Source: Duganella aceris (GTDB lineage: Bacteria; Pseudomonadota; Gammaproteobacteria; Burkholderiales; Burkholderiaceae_D). From it: DNA of 64,000 nucleotides. Position 1 is the first letter of the stretch, and each line of letters begins with the position of its first letter. A program made the position numbers and the translations under genes. Below, piece after piece: positions 20,589 through 28,779 of the stretch. The DNA is taken from the NCBI RefSeq assembly GCF_011090165.1, contig NZ_JAADJT010000006.1, positions 124,001 to 188,000 of the forward strand. Reading direction: 5' to 3'. The notes beneath the pieces were generated by a model. That model was not told the origin of the DNA. It made no database searches and was given only the letters and a program-made list of their open reading frames with translations.

Positions 20589-21187
20589 AACTCCACCTCC
20601 GCCGGGGCCAGGATGGCGGCGTCGTGCGCTTCGGCCAGTTTCGGCAGGCGCACGTTGGACGCGCGCCAGCCGCGATGGCTCAAGGCGCCACGGAACGGCG
20701 CCTTGCCGACCACGTTGCCGGTCAGACGTACGGCGGCGGCGTCGAAGCCTTCCGCCAGTTCGATGCGGCTGCCTTCGGCTTCGGCGCGCACCGGTTCGAT
20801 GGTGAAGTGCTCGCGCAGCACCTTGCTGCAGCCTTCATGCACCACGCGCGCGGCGGCGCCGATGTCGGCGTCCGAATAGGCGCTCAGGTTTTCCTGGGTG
20901 AAGTCGATCAGGCGGGCTTCGCGTTGGAACAGGCTCAGGAGTTGCAGCGCGGCGTCGGGCGTCGCTTCGCGCAGGATGATCGGCGCGGCGGCGGGCGCAG
21001 GGGCGGGCGCTGGTGCGGGCGCAGGAACGGGGGCAGGAGCGGGCGCGGCGGCCGGTTGCGGCATCGGGTCGTCGATGCGGTTCAGGCGCGCAGCGTATTC
21101 AGCGTCGGACAGGGCGCGGAAGAAGGCGCCGATGGCGATCGAAATCCGGCTGAAAAAAGACGGCAGTGCTTGAGTTGAATTAATCAT
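20585..21187 (-). CDS. DUF2760 protein, first gene of the Hsp70-pair operon
   Basis: A 200-residue protein. A short N-terminal part (FFSRISIAIGAFFRALSDAEYA) is joined by a Pro-Ala linker (about residues 42-69, encoded by low-complexity GC-rich DNA at 20990-21060) to the conserved DUF2760 domain (about 70-200), which includes LLSLFQREARLIDFTQE. The function of DUF2760 is unknown; it recurs beside paired Hsp70 genes, so a partner role with them is inferred. The start at 21187 gives the expected N-terminus; the open frame extends 37 codons upstream without a ribosome site. Confidence 0.8.
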
Positions 21188-21336
21188 GTTGTACTCGTGT
21201 AGGGTGGGGGCGCGCATGGCGCGCGGAGAGGTGCTCTCCCGGAAGCCCTGCATGATACCAGCTAGCCTCCGCGCGCCCAAGCGGCGGCCCCGCACCATTG
21301 ATATTTCGCTTGATCTGTGCGTTTCGCAGGCATAAA

Positions 21337-21358
21337 ATACTGTATATATATACAGTAT
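21337..21358. promoter_or_regulatory. LexA (SOS) box upstream of the radical SAM gene
   Basis: A 22-bp perfect palindrome with core CTGTATATATATACAG at 21340-21355, an exact match to the CTGT-N8-ACAG LexA operator used in beta- and gammaproteobacteria. It ends 13 bases before the ATG of the PA0069-family gene, where a bound repressor would cover the promoter. It is 150 bp from the divergent DUF2760 start. Confidence 0.85.
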
Positions 21359-21371
21359 TCAGGCCGATGCC

Positions 21372-22526
21372 ATGTCCCACGATGAAAACAACCACGAGCA
21401 CGTGATGCTCCCTCCGCCTTCGCTGAAGGCGCAAAAGGGGCGGGGCGCGGTATCGAACCTGCAAGGCCGTTTCGAGGTCAACGCGCGCGAAGCTTACGAC
21501 GACGGCTGGGAGCGCGAAGAAGAGCAAGCCGCGCCATGGAAAACCCAGGTCACCGACGAACACTGCAAATCCATCCTCAGCCGCAACGCATCGCCGGACT
21601 TGCCGTTCAGCGTCTCGCTCAATCCCTACCGGGGATGCGAGCACGGCTGCATTTACTGCTTCGCGCGGCCGACGCACAGCTATCTCGGCCTGTCGCCGGG
21701 CATGGATTTCGAGAGCAAGATCTTCGCCAAGGTCAACGCGCCGGAGGTGTTGCGGCGCGAGCTGGCCAAGCCGGGCTACGAAGCGCAATCGATCGCGCTC
21801 GGCGTCAACACCGACGCCTACCAGCCCTGCGAGCGCGAACTGAAACTCACGCGCCGCGTGCTGGAAGTGCTGCAGGAATGCCAGCACCCGGTCGGGCTGA
21901 TCACCAAGTCCTCGCTGATCGAGCGCGACATCGACATCCTGTCCGCGATGGCGGCCAGGCACCAGGCCGGCGTCGCCATCACGCTGACCACGATGGACCC
22001 GGCGATCTCGCGCACGCTGGAACCGCGCGCGGCGGCGCCGGCGCGGCGCTTGCGCACCATCCGCACGCTGACCGACGCCGGCATTCCGGTCGCAGTCAGC
22101 ATCGCGCCCATCATTCCCTTCATCACCGAGCCGGATATTGAAAAAATCCTGGAGGCGGTCAAGGAAGCCGGCGCCGTCAGCGCGCACTACACCGTGCTGC
22201 GCCTGCCGTGGGAGGTGGCGCCGTTGTTCCATCAATGGCTGGAGGCACACTTCCCGGAGCGGGCGCAGCGCGTGATGAACCGCATCCGCGAAATGCGCGG
22301 CGGTAAAGACTACGACAGCAACTTCGCCACCCGCATGAAGGGCGAGGGCGTGTGGGCCGAGCTGATACGGCAGCGGGTCAAGATCGCCAGCGAACGGCTC
22401 GGCCTGGCCGGACACGGCAGCCGCTTCCACACGCTGGACGCGTCGCAATTCACCCGGCCGCTGGTGGTGCCGCCGCTGGGCGCGCGCGCCAAGGCGGCCG
22501 ACGCGGGCCAGTTGGATTTATTCTGA
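21372..22526 (+). CDS. PA0069-family radical SAM protein, LexA-controlled
   Basis: A 384-residue radical SAM enzyme of the PA0069 / spore-photoproduct-lyase-like (SplB) family. The iron-sulfur motif CEHGCIYC (CxxxCxxC form) lies near residue 90, preceded by SLNPYRGCEHG and followed by FARPTHSYLGLSPG. The upstream LexA box marks it as a DNA-damage-response gene; as I recall, its Pseudomonas aeruginosa relative PA0069 is listed in the LexA regulon. Its substrate is not known, and a DNA or RNA lesion is a reasonable guess. Its 3' end overlaps the convergent chaC gene by 9 bp. Confidence 0.88.
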   Translation: MSHDENNHEHVMLPPPSLKAQKGRGAVSNLQGRFEVNAREAYDDGWEREEEQAAPWKTQVTDEHCKSILSRNASPDLPFSVSLNPYRGCEHGCIYCFARPTHSYLGLSPGMDFESKIFAKVNAPEVLRRELAKPGYEAQSIALGVNTDAYQPCERELKLTRRVLEVLQECQHPVGLITKSSLIERDIDILSAMAARHQAGVAITLTTMDPAISRTLEPRAAAPARRLRTIRTLTDAGIPVAVSIAPIIPFITEPDIEKILEAVKEAGAVSAHYTVLRLPWEVAPLFHQWLEAHFPERAQRVMNRIREMRGGKDYDSNFATRMKGEGVWAELIRQRVKIASERLGLAGHGSRFHTLDASQFTRPLVVPPLGARAKAADAGQLDLF

Positions 22527-23096
22527 AGGCGCGCGCTGCAAGACGGCCAGATGCCGCTCGATGTCGAACACGTGCTGGTCGTGCCGGCCCAGCTCGCGCA
22601 AGGCGTTGGCCAGATGGTTGAGGTAATCGCTGTTCGGGCCGCTGGGGCCGGCGGAACGGGCGATGTGGTGCGCGATTTCCTGCTCGGAGGCCGCGCCGAG
22701 GAAGGCGGTGTTGTCCGGCGTGGCGATGTAGACCAGGCCTTCGACCTGGTCGCCGTCGTCGAAGGCGATGGGAATGGCCAGCCGCAGATAGCCGTTCTTT
22801 TCGCGGTGGTCGAGATGGGCGAACACTTCCGGCGTGATCAGGTAGGCCATGCCGTGGCAGATCGCGCCGGCCTCTTCGATGATGGTCACCACGCGGCCCG
22901 GCGCTTCCGGCGTGCCGCGATGGTCGTGCGAGCCTTGCCAGAAACGCCGCGTCCAGCCGGCGATGCTCGCCGGGCGGCGTTGCAGGTAAGGGAAGTCGGC
23001 CTTGTAGATCAGCGAGCCGTAGCCGAACAGCCATACGCTGTGATGGCCGTCGAACTGATCCATCCTTTGGTTGATGGCGATGGTGTCTGCAGTCAT
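22518..23096 (-). CDS. ChaC-type gamma-glutamylcyclotransferase
   Basis: A 192-residue protein with the ChaC fold. The loop VWLFGYGSLIYKADFP (about residues 21-36) binds the gamma-glutamyl group, and the conserved acidic REKNGY stretch (near 98) supplies the likely catalytic glutamate. ChaC enzymes cleave glutathione into 5-oxoproline and Cys-Gly in the cytoplasm. The ATG at 23096 has no clear ribosome site and an in-frame ATG exists at residue 12, just before the conserved region, so the start is uncertain. Confidence 0.85.
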   Translation of the reverse strand: MTADTIAINQRMDQFDGHHSVWLFGYGSLIYKADFPYLQRRPASIAGWTRRFWQGSHDHRGTPEAPGRVVTIIEEAGAICHGMAYLITPEVFAHLDHREKNGYLRLAIPIAFDDGDQVEGLVYIATPDNTAFLGAASEQEIAHHIARSAGPSGPNSDYLNHLANALRELGRHDQHVFDIERHLAVLQRAPSE

Positions 23097-23130
23097 GATG
23101 CTAAATTATAGAACATCGATAGCGCTAACA

Positions 23131-23700
23131 TCACGCTGCTGCTTTGAACTCCAGGGGTTGCGACAGATCGGTGTTGTTGCGCAGCACATGCTGCCGGGTG
23201 ACGCCCAGCGAGGTGAAGGCCGCCTTCAACAGCGTTTCATGGTGGTCCATCAACGATTCCATCGGCGTGTTGCCGACGAAGGTGCAGCTGGAGGTCACCA
23301 GGATCACGCGCTTGTTGGCATTGTCTTCCTTGCATGCTTTCAAAGCGGTCAATTCCAGCAGGCGATCCAGCCAGGCCTTCAGCGTCGACGGCACGGAATA
23401 GTTGTGCATCGGCGCGCCGATGACGACCAGGTCGGCGTCATGAAACTCTTGCAGCAGCGATGCGCTTTGCAAGGCCTCGGCACTGAGTTCGGTGCTCATG
23501 GGAATGCTGGCATCCCATCGTTCGCTCAGCACTTGCAGCAGCGGTCCGCTGGCGTGTGAGAGGGGGGCCGCAGCCAGGTCGCGATACAGCAGATTGGCTT
23601 GCGGGTCGGCGATCGTCAGTTGAGAAACGATGGCGGCGGTGTATTGGCGCGAGGCGCTGCTGTCGCCCAGGGCGCAGGAATCGATGTGCAGAATATTCAT
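23131..23700 (-). CDS. azoR: FMN-dependent NADH-azoreductase
   Basis: A 189-residue flavodoxin-fold quinone/azo reductase. It starts MNILHIDSCALGDSSASRQY (flavin phosphate loop) and has GAPMHNYSVPSTLKAWLDR near residue 95, the signature of the AzoR family. These dimeric FMN enzymes reduce quinones and azo compounds with NADH. Its upstream neighbour on the same strand is a LysR regulator 77 bp away, which may or may not control it. Confidence 0.92.
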   Translation of the reverse strand: MNILHIDSCALGDSSASRQYTAAIVSQLTIADPQANLLYRDLAAAPLSHASGPLLQVLSERWDASIPMSTELSAEALQSASLLQEFHDADLVVIGAPMHNYSVPSTLKAWLDRLLELTALKACKEDNANKRVILVTSSCTFVGNTPMESLMDHHETLLKAAFTSLGVTRQHVLRNNTDLSQPLEFKAAA

Positions 23701-23777
23701 AGGCGCACAGCATACACACGCGACATTCCATACGACAATAAATTAAGTGCAACAGATTTTTACAACTGGCAAGACTG

Positions 23778-24692
23778 TCAAATCGCGGGCAAATTCCACT
23801 CATGCGCCGCGACAAATTCCTGTAAAAAAATGACAAAACTTTCCGCCGCCGGCGACAGCGCGCGCGCGTTGCGGGTGTAGACGACGAAGCGCCGCGTCAG
23901 CGCCGGGTCCACCAGCGGCCGCATTCTCAGGCCGTACAGCTGCACCATCTTCTCCGCATACGGCAGGCAGACGGTGATGCCCAGCCGCGCGTGCACCATG
24001 GCCAGCGCGGTGGTCATGAAGGTCACTTCGTTGTACGGGCTCAGCGACAGTTCGCGGAACGAGACGTGCATATCGCGCAACAGCCGCTCGGTGAACTGAC
24101 CCTGCAAGGCGATGAACGGGAACTGGTCGACGTCGGTCCAGGTGATGCGCTCGCGCCGCTCCAGTTCGTGATCCGGCGGATACACCACCACGAACGGCAT
24201 TTCAAACAGCGGCCGCGCTTCGATCTCGGCGGTGGCGTCGCGCTCCGGGCCGATGCCGAAGTCGGCCTCGCCGCTGAACACCCGCGCCGCCACCTGCTCG
24301 ACCGGGCTGTCGGCCAACCGCACCTGGATTTCCGGATGACGGACGCGGTAGGCGGCGATCACCTCCGGCAGCAGCGTGCACGACAGCATCTGCGGCGCTG
24401 CCACCCGCACCGATCCCTGCTTCAGCGCCTTGCGGCTGGCGATGTCGGCCATCGCGCGGTCGAGGTCGTGCAGCATCTTATCGAACAGCGGGTACAGTTC
24501 GCGTCCCTGCTCCGACAGCTGCGTCTTGCGCGTGGTACGCTCGACCACGCGCACGCCGAGCATCTGTTCCAGCTCCTTGATCTGGCCGCTCAGCGCCGAT
24601 TGCGTCACGTTGAGGTGGTCGGCGGCCAGTGTGAAGCTGCCGGTCTTCGCCAGCGCCACCAGCGCCCGCATTTGTCGCAAGCTGGGATTCAT
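23778..24692 (-). CDS. LysR-type transcriptional regulator
   Basis: A 304-residue regulator with an N-terminal winged helix (MRALVALAKTGSFTLAADHLNVTQSALSGQIKELE, a textbook LysR helix-turn-helix) and a periplasmic-binding-protein-like effector domain (about 90-300). It is divergent from the VOC-fahA-maiA operon, the normal arrangement for a LysR protein and its target; the shared 87-bp region would hold the operator. The inducer is not predictable from sequence. Confidence 0.92.
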   Translation of the reverse strand: MNPSLRQMRALVALAKTGSFTLAADHLNVTQSALSGQIKELEQMLGVRVVERTTRKTQLSEQGRELYPLFDKMLHDLDRAMADIASRKALKQGSVRVAAPQMLSCTLLPEVIAAYRVRHPEIQVRLADSPVEQVAARVFSGEADFGIGPERDATAEIEARPLFEMPFVVVYPPDHELERRERITWTDVDQFPFIALQGQFTERLLRDMHVSFRELSLSPYNEVTFMTTALAMVHARLGITVCLPYAEKMVQLYGLRMRPLVDPALTRRFVVYTRNARALSPAAESFVIFLQEFVAAHEWNLPAI

Positions 24693-24730
24693 AAGAGATT
24701 CTGATAAATCGAAGGAAAAATACTGTTTGT

Positions 24731-24750
24731 ATGATATCTGAAACTGTCAT
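24731..24750. promoter_or_regulatory. Candidate LysR operator in the divergent region
   Basis: ATGATATCTGAAACTGTCAT is an imperfect inverted repeat (ATGATA / TGTCAT, one mismatch) between the LysR gene and the VOC-fahA-maiA operon. The dyad and location suit a LysR box, but no footprint or conservation is available. Confidence 0.3.
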
Positions 24751-24779
24751 CTAATGTGGCAACCAAGTTGGAGACACCT

Positions 24780-25322
24780 ATGAAAATCAAGCAAATTCAC
24801 CACGTGGCCTACCGCTGCAAGGACGCCAAAGAAACCGTCGAGTGGTATGTCAAGCACCTGAACATGAACTTCGTGCTGGCCATCGCCGAGGACGAAGTGC
24901 CCTCGACCAAGGCGCCGGATCCGTACATGCACGTGTTCCTGGACGCCGGCCACGGCAACGTGCTGGCCTTCTTCGAACTGCCGACGCAGGCGCCGATGGA
25001 CCGCGACCAGAACACGCCGGCCTGGGTGCAGCACCTGGCGATGGAAGTCGAGACCATGGATGAACTACTGGCCGCGAAAGAGCGCCTGGTCGCCGGCGGC
25101 GTCAGCGTCATCGGCCCGGTCAACCACACCATCTTCAAGTCGATCTACTTCTTCGATCCTAACGGCCATCGGCTGGAACTGGCGGTCAACACCGGCACCC
25201 CGGAGATGATGCAAAAGCTCGACGAAGTCAAATGGGAGATGCTGGAAGAGTGGTCCAGGACCCGCAAGGCGCCCAAGCACGCCGCGTGGATGCACGCGCC
25301 GGCGGCGGAGGTGTCGGCATGA
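24780..25322 (+). CDS. VOC-family (glyoxalase-fold) protein of the fumarylacetoacetate operon
   Basis: A 180-residue vicinal-oxygen-chelate protein. The N-terminus KIKQIHHVAYRCKDA carries the metal-binding His, FFELPTQAP follows in the first module, and a second module has WVQHLAMEV and 'YFFDPNGHRLELA' with the expected His and Glu ligands. It is too short for 4-hydroxyphenylpyruvate dioxygenase. Its position before fahA and maiA suggests an accessory step in tyrosine/homogentisate or a related aromatic pathway. GGAG lies 8 bases before the ATG; its stop overlaps fahA by 4 bp. Confidence 0.8.
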   Translation: MKIKQIHHVAYRCKDAKETVEWYVKHLNMNFVLAIAEDEVPSTKAPDPYMHVFLDAGHGNVLAFFELPTQAPMDRDQNTPAWVQHLAMEVETMDELLAAKERLVAGGVSVIGPVNHTIFKSIYFFDPNGHRLELAVNTGTPEMMQKLDEVKWEMLEEWSRTRKAPKHAAWMHAPAAEVSA

Positions 25323-26344
25323 AGCTCGCCACCCTGAAGGACGGCAGCCGCGATGGCCGCCTGGTCGTGGTCAGCCGCGATCTCACGCAATACCAGCACG
25401 TGCCGAAGATCTCCGCCACGCTGCAGCACGCGCTGGATCATTGGGATCTGGTCGCGGCCCGCCTGGAGCAGGTCTACGCGACGCTGAACAGCGGCGACGC
25501 GGTCGACGCCAAGCCCTTCGACCAGCAGCAATGCCACTCGCCGCTGCCGCGCGCCTATCAATGGGCGGACGGATCGGCCTACATCAACCACGTCGAGCTG
25601 GTGCGCAAGGCGCGCAACGCCGACGTGCCGGCCTCGTTCTACACCGACCCGCTGATGTACCAGGGCGGCTCGGACAGTTTCATCGGCCCGCGCGACGCCA
25701 TCTACGCGCTGTCGGAAGACTGGGGCATCGACCTGGAAGCGGAAGTCGCCGTCATCACCGGCGACGTGGGCATGGGTGTCTCGGTCGACGACGCGGCGAA
25801 GGCGATCCGCCTGGTCATGCTGGTCAACGACGTCTCGCTGCGCAATCTGATCCCGAACGAACTGGCCAAGGGCTTCGGCTTCTTCCAGTCCAAGGCCGCC
25901 AGCGCGTTCTCGCCGGTCGCCGTCACGCCGGACGAACTGGGCGCGGACTGGGCCGACACCAAGCTGCGCCTGCCGCTGCTGGTGGACCTGAACCGGCAGC
26001 CGTTCGGCAAGCCGAACGCCGGCGAAGACATGAGCTTCAACTTCGCGCAGCTGGTGGCGCACGCCGCCGCCACGCGCGAGCTGGCGGCCGGCACCATCAT
26101 CGGTTCCGGCACGGTGTCGAACAAGCAGGGCAGCCTGCACGGATCCAGCATCGCCAACGGCGGCGTGGGTTACTGCTGCCTGGCCGAAGTGCGCATGTAC
26201 GAAACCATCGAGGGCGGCAAACCGCAAACGCCGTTCCTCAAGTTCGGCGACAGCGTCCGCATCGAGATGAAGGACGCGCAGGGCGCCAGCATCTTCGGCG
26301 CCATCGCGCAAACGGTGACGCACTACGCGGAGCGCGCGCGATGA
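25319..26344 (+). CDS. fahA: Fumarylacetoacetate hydrolase family protein
   Basis: A 341-residue FAH-fold hydrolase with the short N-terminal domain and a C-terminal catalytic domain. YTDPLMYQGGSDSFIGP and LEAEVAVITGDVG (acidic metal ligands near residue 140) are followed by IGSGTVSNKQGS. With the downstream isomerase it would convert fumarylacetoacetate to fumarate and acetoacetate, the last step of tyrosine breakdown. Fumarylpyruvate hydrolysis in gentisate catabolism is an alternative. Homogentisate dioxygenase is not in the window. It overlaps the VOC gene and maiA by 4 bp each. Confidence 0.85.
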   Translation: MKLATLKDGSRDGRLVVVSRDLTQYQHVPKISATLQHALDHWDLVAARLEQVYATLNSGDAVDAKPFDQQQCHSPLPRAYQWADGSAYINHVELVRKARNADVPASFYTDPLMYQGGSDSFIGPRDAIYALSEDWGIDLEAEVAVITGDVGMGVSVDDAAKAIRLVMLVNDVSLRNLIPNELAKGFGFFQSKAASAFSPVAVTPDELGADWADTKLRLPLLVDLNRQPFGKPNAGEDMSFNFAQLVAHAAATRELAAGTIIGSGTVSNKQGSLHGSSIANGGVGYCCLAEVRMYETIEGGKPQTPFLKFGDSVRIEMKDAQGASIFGAIAQTVTHYAERAR

Positions 26345-26985
26345 AGTTGTACACCTACTTCCGCAGCTCGGCCGCGTACCGTGTGCGCATCGCGCTGAAC
26401 CTGAAGGGACTGCCGTACGAGGCGTCGCCGGTACATCTGCTGCGCAACGGCGGCGAGCAATTGAGCGACGCCTACCGCGCCGTCAATCCGGCGATGCTGC
26501 TGCCGACGCTGGAGGACGAAGGCAACGTCATCGGCCAATCGCTGGCCATCATCGAGTACCTGGAAGAGACGCGCCCGCAAACGCCATTGCTGCCGTCGAA
26601 TGCGCTGGGCCGCGCCCGCGTCCGTGCGCTGGCGCTGACCGTCGCGGCGGACACGCACCCGCTGGGCAACCTGCGCGTGCTGAAGTACCTGAAGGGCGAG
26701 ATGGCCTTGCCGGAAGAGGTCAAGCTGGAATGGCAGCAGCACTGGCTGCGCGCCGGCATGGCGACGCTGGAGACGCTGCTGGCCAACGATCCGCAAACGG
26801 GCCGTTACTGTCACGGCGACACGCCGACGCTGGCCGACTGCTGCCTGGTGCCGCAGGTGTTCGGCGCGCAGCGCTTCGGCGTCGACCTGGCGCCGTATCC
26901 GACCATCATGCGCATCCACGCCAATTGCGCCGCGCTGCCGGCCTTTCAATCGGCGCACCCGTCGCAGCAGCCGGACGCCGAATAG
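26341..26985 (+). CDS. maiA: Maleylacetoacetate isomerase (zeta-class glutathione transferase)
   Basis: A 214-residue glutathione-transferase-fold protein. The zeta-class start KLYTYFRSSAAYRVRIALNLKG contains the catalytic serine region, and PTLEDEGNVIGQSLAIIEYLEE binds the glutathione gamma-glutamyl part. The C-terminal helical domain includes GDTPTLADCCLVPQVF. It isomerises maleylacetoacetate (or maleylpyruvate) for the adjacent fahA product. It is the last gene of the operon and its stop abuts the stop of the convergent diguanylate cyclase gene with no spacing. Confidence 0.92.
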   Translation: MKLYTYFRSSAAYRVRIALNLKGLPYEASPVHLLRNGGEQLSDAYRAVNPAMLLPTLEDEGNVIGQSLAIIEYLEETRPQTPLLPSNALGRARVRALALTVAADTHPLGNLRVLKYLKGEMALPEEVKLEWQQHWLRAGMATLETLLANDPQTGRYCHGDTPTLADCCLVPQVFGAQRFGVDLAPYPTIMRIHANCAALPAFQSAHPSQQPDAE

Positions 26986-28692
26986 TCAGCAGCTCACCAC
27001 GCGGTCGCGGCCCGCGTGCTTGGCCTGGTACAGCGCCTTGTCCGCGCGCGACAGCAGCGACGATGCGCTGTCCGGCGATGCGGCGTCTGGGTACGACGCC
27101 GCCACGCCGATGCTGATGGTGAGCGTGATCTCGTCGCCCTTGTCGCCGGCGATGCGCAGCGCGGCGACGTCGGCGCGCAGCCGCTCGGCGGCGCTGCTGG
27201 CGACGTCGATATCGGTCTCCGGCATCAGCAGCACGAACTCCTCGCCGCCGAAGCGCGACGCCATGTCGATGCTGCGCATGCCGCTGGCCAGCGCACGCGA
27301 CACCGCGACGATGGCGCGGTCGCCCGCCTCATGGCCGTGCAGGTCGTTGACGTTCTTGAAGTGATCGATATCCACCATCAGCAGCGACAGCGGATGCCTG
27401 AAGCGGCGGCTGCGCTCCAGCTCCTTGTTGATCTGCTCCGTCATGCGGCGGCGGTTGCCGATACCCGTCAGCGGATCGGTGGTGGCCAGCTGTTCCAGCT
27501 TGGTGTTGGCGGCGCTCAGCTCCAGCGTGCGCTGCAGCACGCGCTCCTCCAGCTGGTTGCGTTCATCGTGCAGCGCGCACAGCGTCTGGCGCCGGCTGCG
27601 CAGCGAGACCACCAGCGCCGAAATCAATATCCCCTCGACCACGATCAGCGCGCCGCCGGCGAGGATCTGCCACAGGTACTGGCGGAATATGCTCTGCGGG
27701 CGATTCAGGATCTGCGCGGTCGGCGGGATGTTTTGCAGATGGAAGCGCTGGATCGCTCCGTGGTCGAACAGGTAGCCCGGGATGCCGCCGATGTCCGGCT
27801 GGCGCTGCATCAGGATGTCGGCGATGGCGCGGCCGATCCGTTCCGCGCTGACCACATAGCCGCCGGCCACGCCGGGCACCACCACCGCTGCCCAGTTGGT
27901 GAAGATCGGCACCTGGGTGGTGGCCGCCAGTTTGCGCGCGATGTCCACCGGGCGCCGCCGCTCACCGGTGCGGTCGTGATACGTGGGCAGCAGGAAGATC
28001 GCGCTGCCCGGCCGCAGTTGCGCCGCCTGGCTGTACATCTCGGCGTAACTCAGGTTGTCCCAGTATTCGAACGCCAGCTCCCTGCGATACTGGTCGGCCG
28101 CCTTGCGCACCGCCGCCAGCGACTCCTGCATGCGTTCGGTGCCGTCGCCGATGACCACCACCTTGCGCACCTTCGGCGCCACGCGCGGAACGATGCCGAT
28201 GGTGCGTCCGAAGTCGGCCTGCACCAGGTAGCCCTTGCCGTCGGTCGGTGCCCAGCCCATGCGATCGTAATTGACGTAATGGCGCTGCGCGCCGGGGAAC
28301 AGTTCGGGGCGGTCGCTGAGGAAGCGGCCGGCCACGTAGCTTTCGGTGATGATGGCGTCGAACTTGATGCCTGCGTATTTGGCGCGCAGGTAGGGCTCCA
28401 TGCTGGCCAGCGCCTGCTGGTCGCCGACGCGCACGGCGTCGAAGCGCTCTTCGAAAATGCCCAGCGCGGAAGTCAGGTCGCGCCGCGCCAGCTCCGCCGT
28501 CAATCCCTTTTGCACCAGGCCTTGCCAGGCCGATGCCGAATCGGACCCCAGCGAATACAGCACCAGCACCTTGCGCTCCTGCGCCGCCCATGACGGCGCG
28601 GCGATCAGCATGGCGATCAGCAGCAGGCCGCGCCACAGGTGGCGCAACACAATCTCAAGCTGGTGGTCCCTGGTCGGCATGGTCGGGGGCAT
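26986..28692 (-). CDS. Membrane diguanylate cyclase with periplasmic ABC-substrate-binding-like sensor
   Basis: A roughly 568-residue protein. It has a signal/anchor helix (residues about 17-40), a periplasmic region resembling ABC-type substrate-binding proteins (about 45-320), a transmembrane helix (about 340-365, GGALIVVEGILISALVV), a coiled coil, and a GGDEF domain with active-site GGEEF and the DxxLT motif TDPLTGIGNRR. It should make cyclic di-GMP when the sensor binds its ligand. No RxxD inhibitory site is obvious before GGEEF. ATG 28692 or 28680 are both possible starts and neither has a good ribosome site. Confidence 0.88.
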   Translation of the reverse strand: MPPTMPTRDHQLEIVLRHLWRGLLLIAMLIAAPSWAAQERKVLVLYSLGSDSASAWQGLVQKGLTAELARRDLTSALGIFEERFDAVRVGDQQALASMEPYLRAKYAGIKFDAIITESYVAGRFLSDRPELFPGAQRHYVNYDRMGWAPTDGKGYLVQADFGRTIGIVPRVAPKVRKVVVIGDGTERMQESLAAVRKAADQYRRELAFEYWDNLSYAEMYSQAAQLRPGSAIFLLPTYHDRTGERRRPVDIARKLAATTQVPIFTNWAAVVVPGVAGGYVVSAERIGRAIADILMQRQPDIGGIPGYLFDHGAIQRFHLQNIPPTAQILNRPQSIFRQYLWQILAGGALIVVEGILISALVVSLRSRRQTLCALHDERNQLEERVLQRTLELSAANTKLEQLATTDPLTGIGNRRRMTEQINKELERSRRFRHPLSLLMVDIDHFKNVNDLHGHEAGDRAIVAVSRALASGMRSIDMASRFGGEEFVLLMPETDIDVASSAAERLRADVAALRIAGDKGDEITLTISIGVAASYPDAASPDSASSLLSRADKALYQAKHAGRDRVVSC

Positions 28693-28779
28693 GGACGGCA
28701 AGCAAAACGTTGATTGGGATTTGCATTAAGGCAAGTCTAGCACGCCTCGTTGCAACTTCTGTTGCCGCTTAGGTACAAA

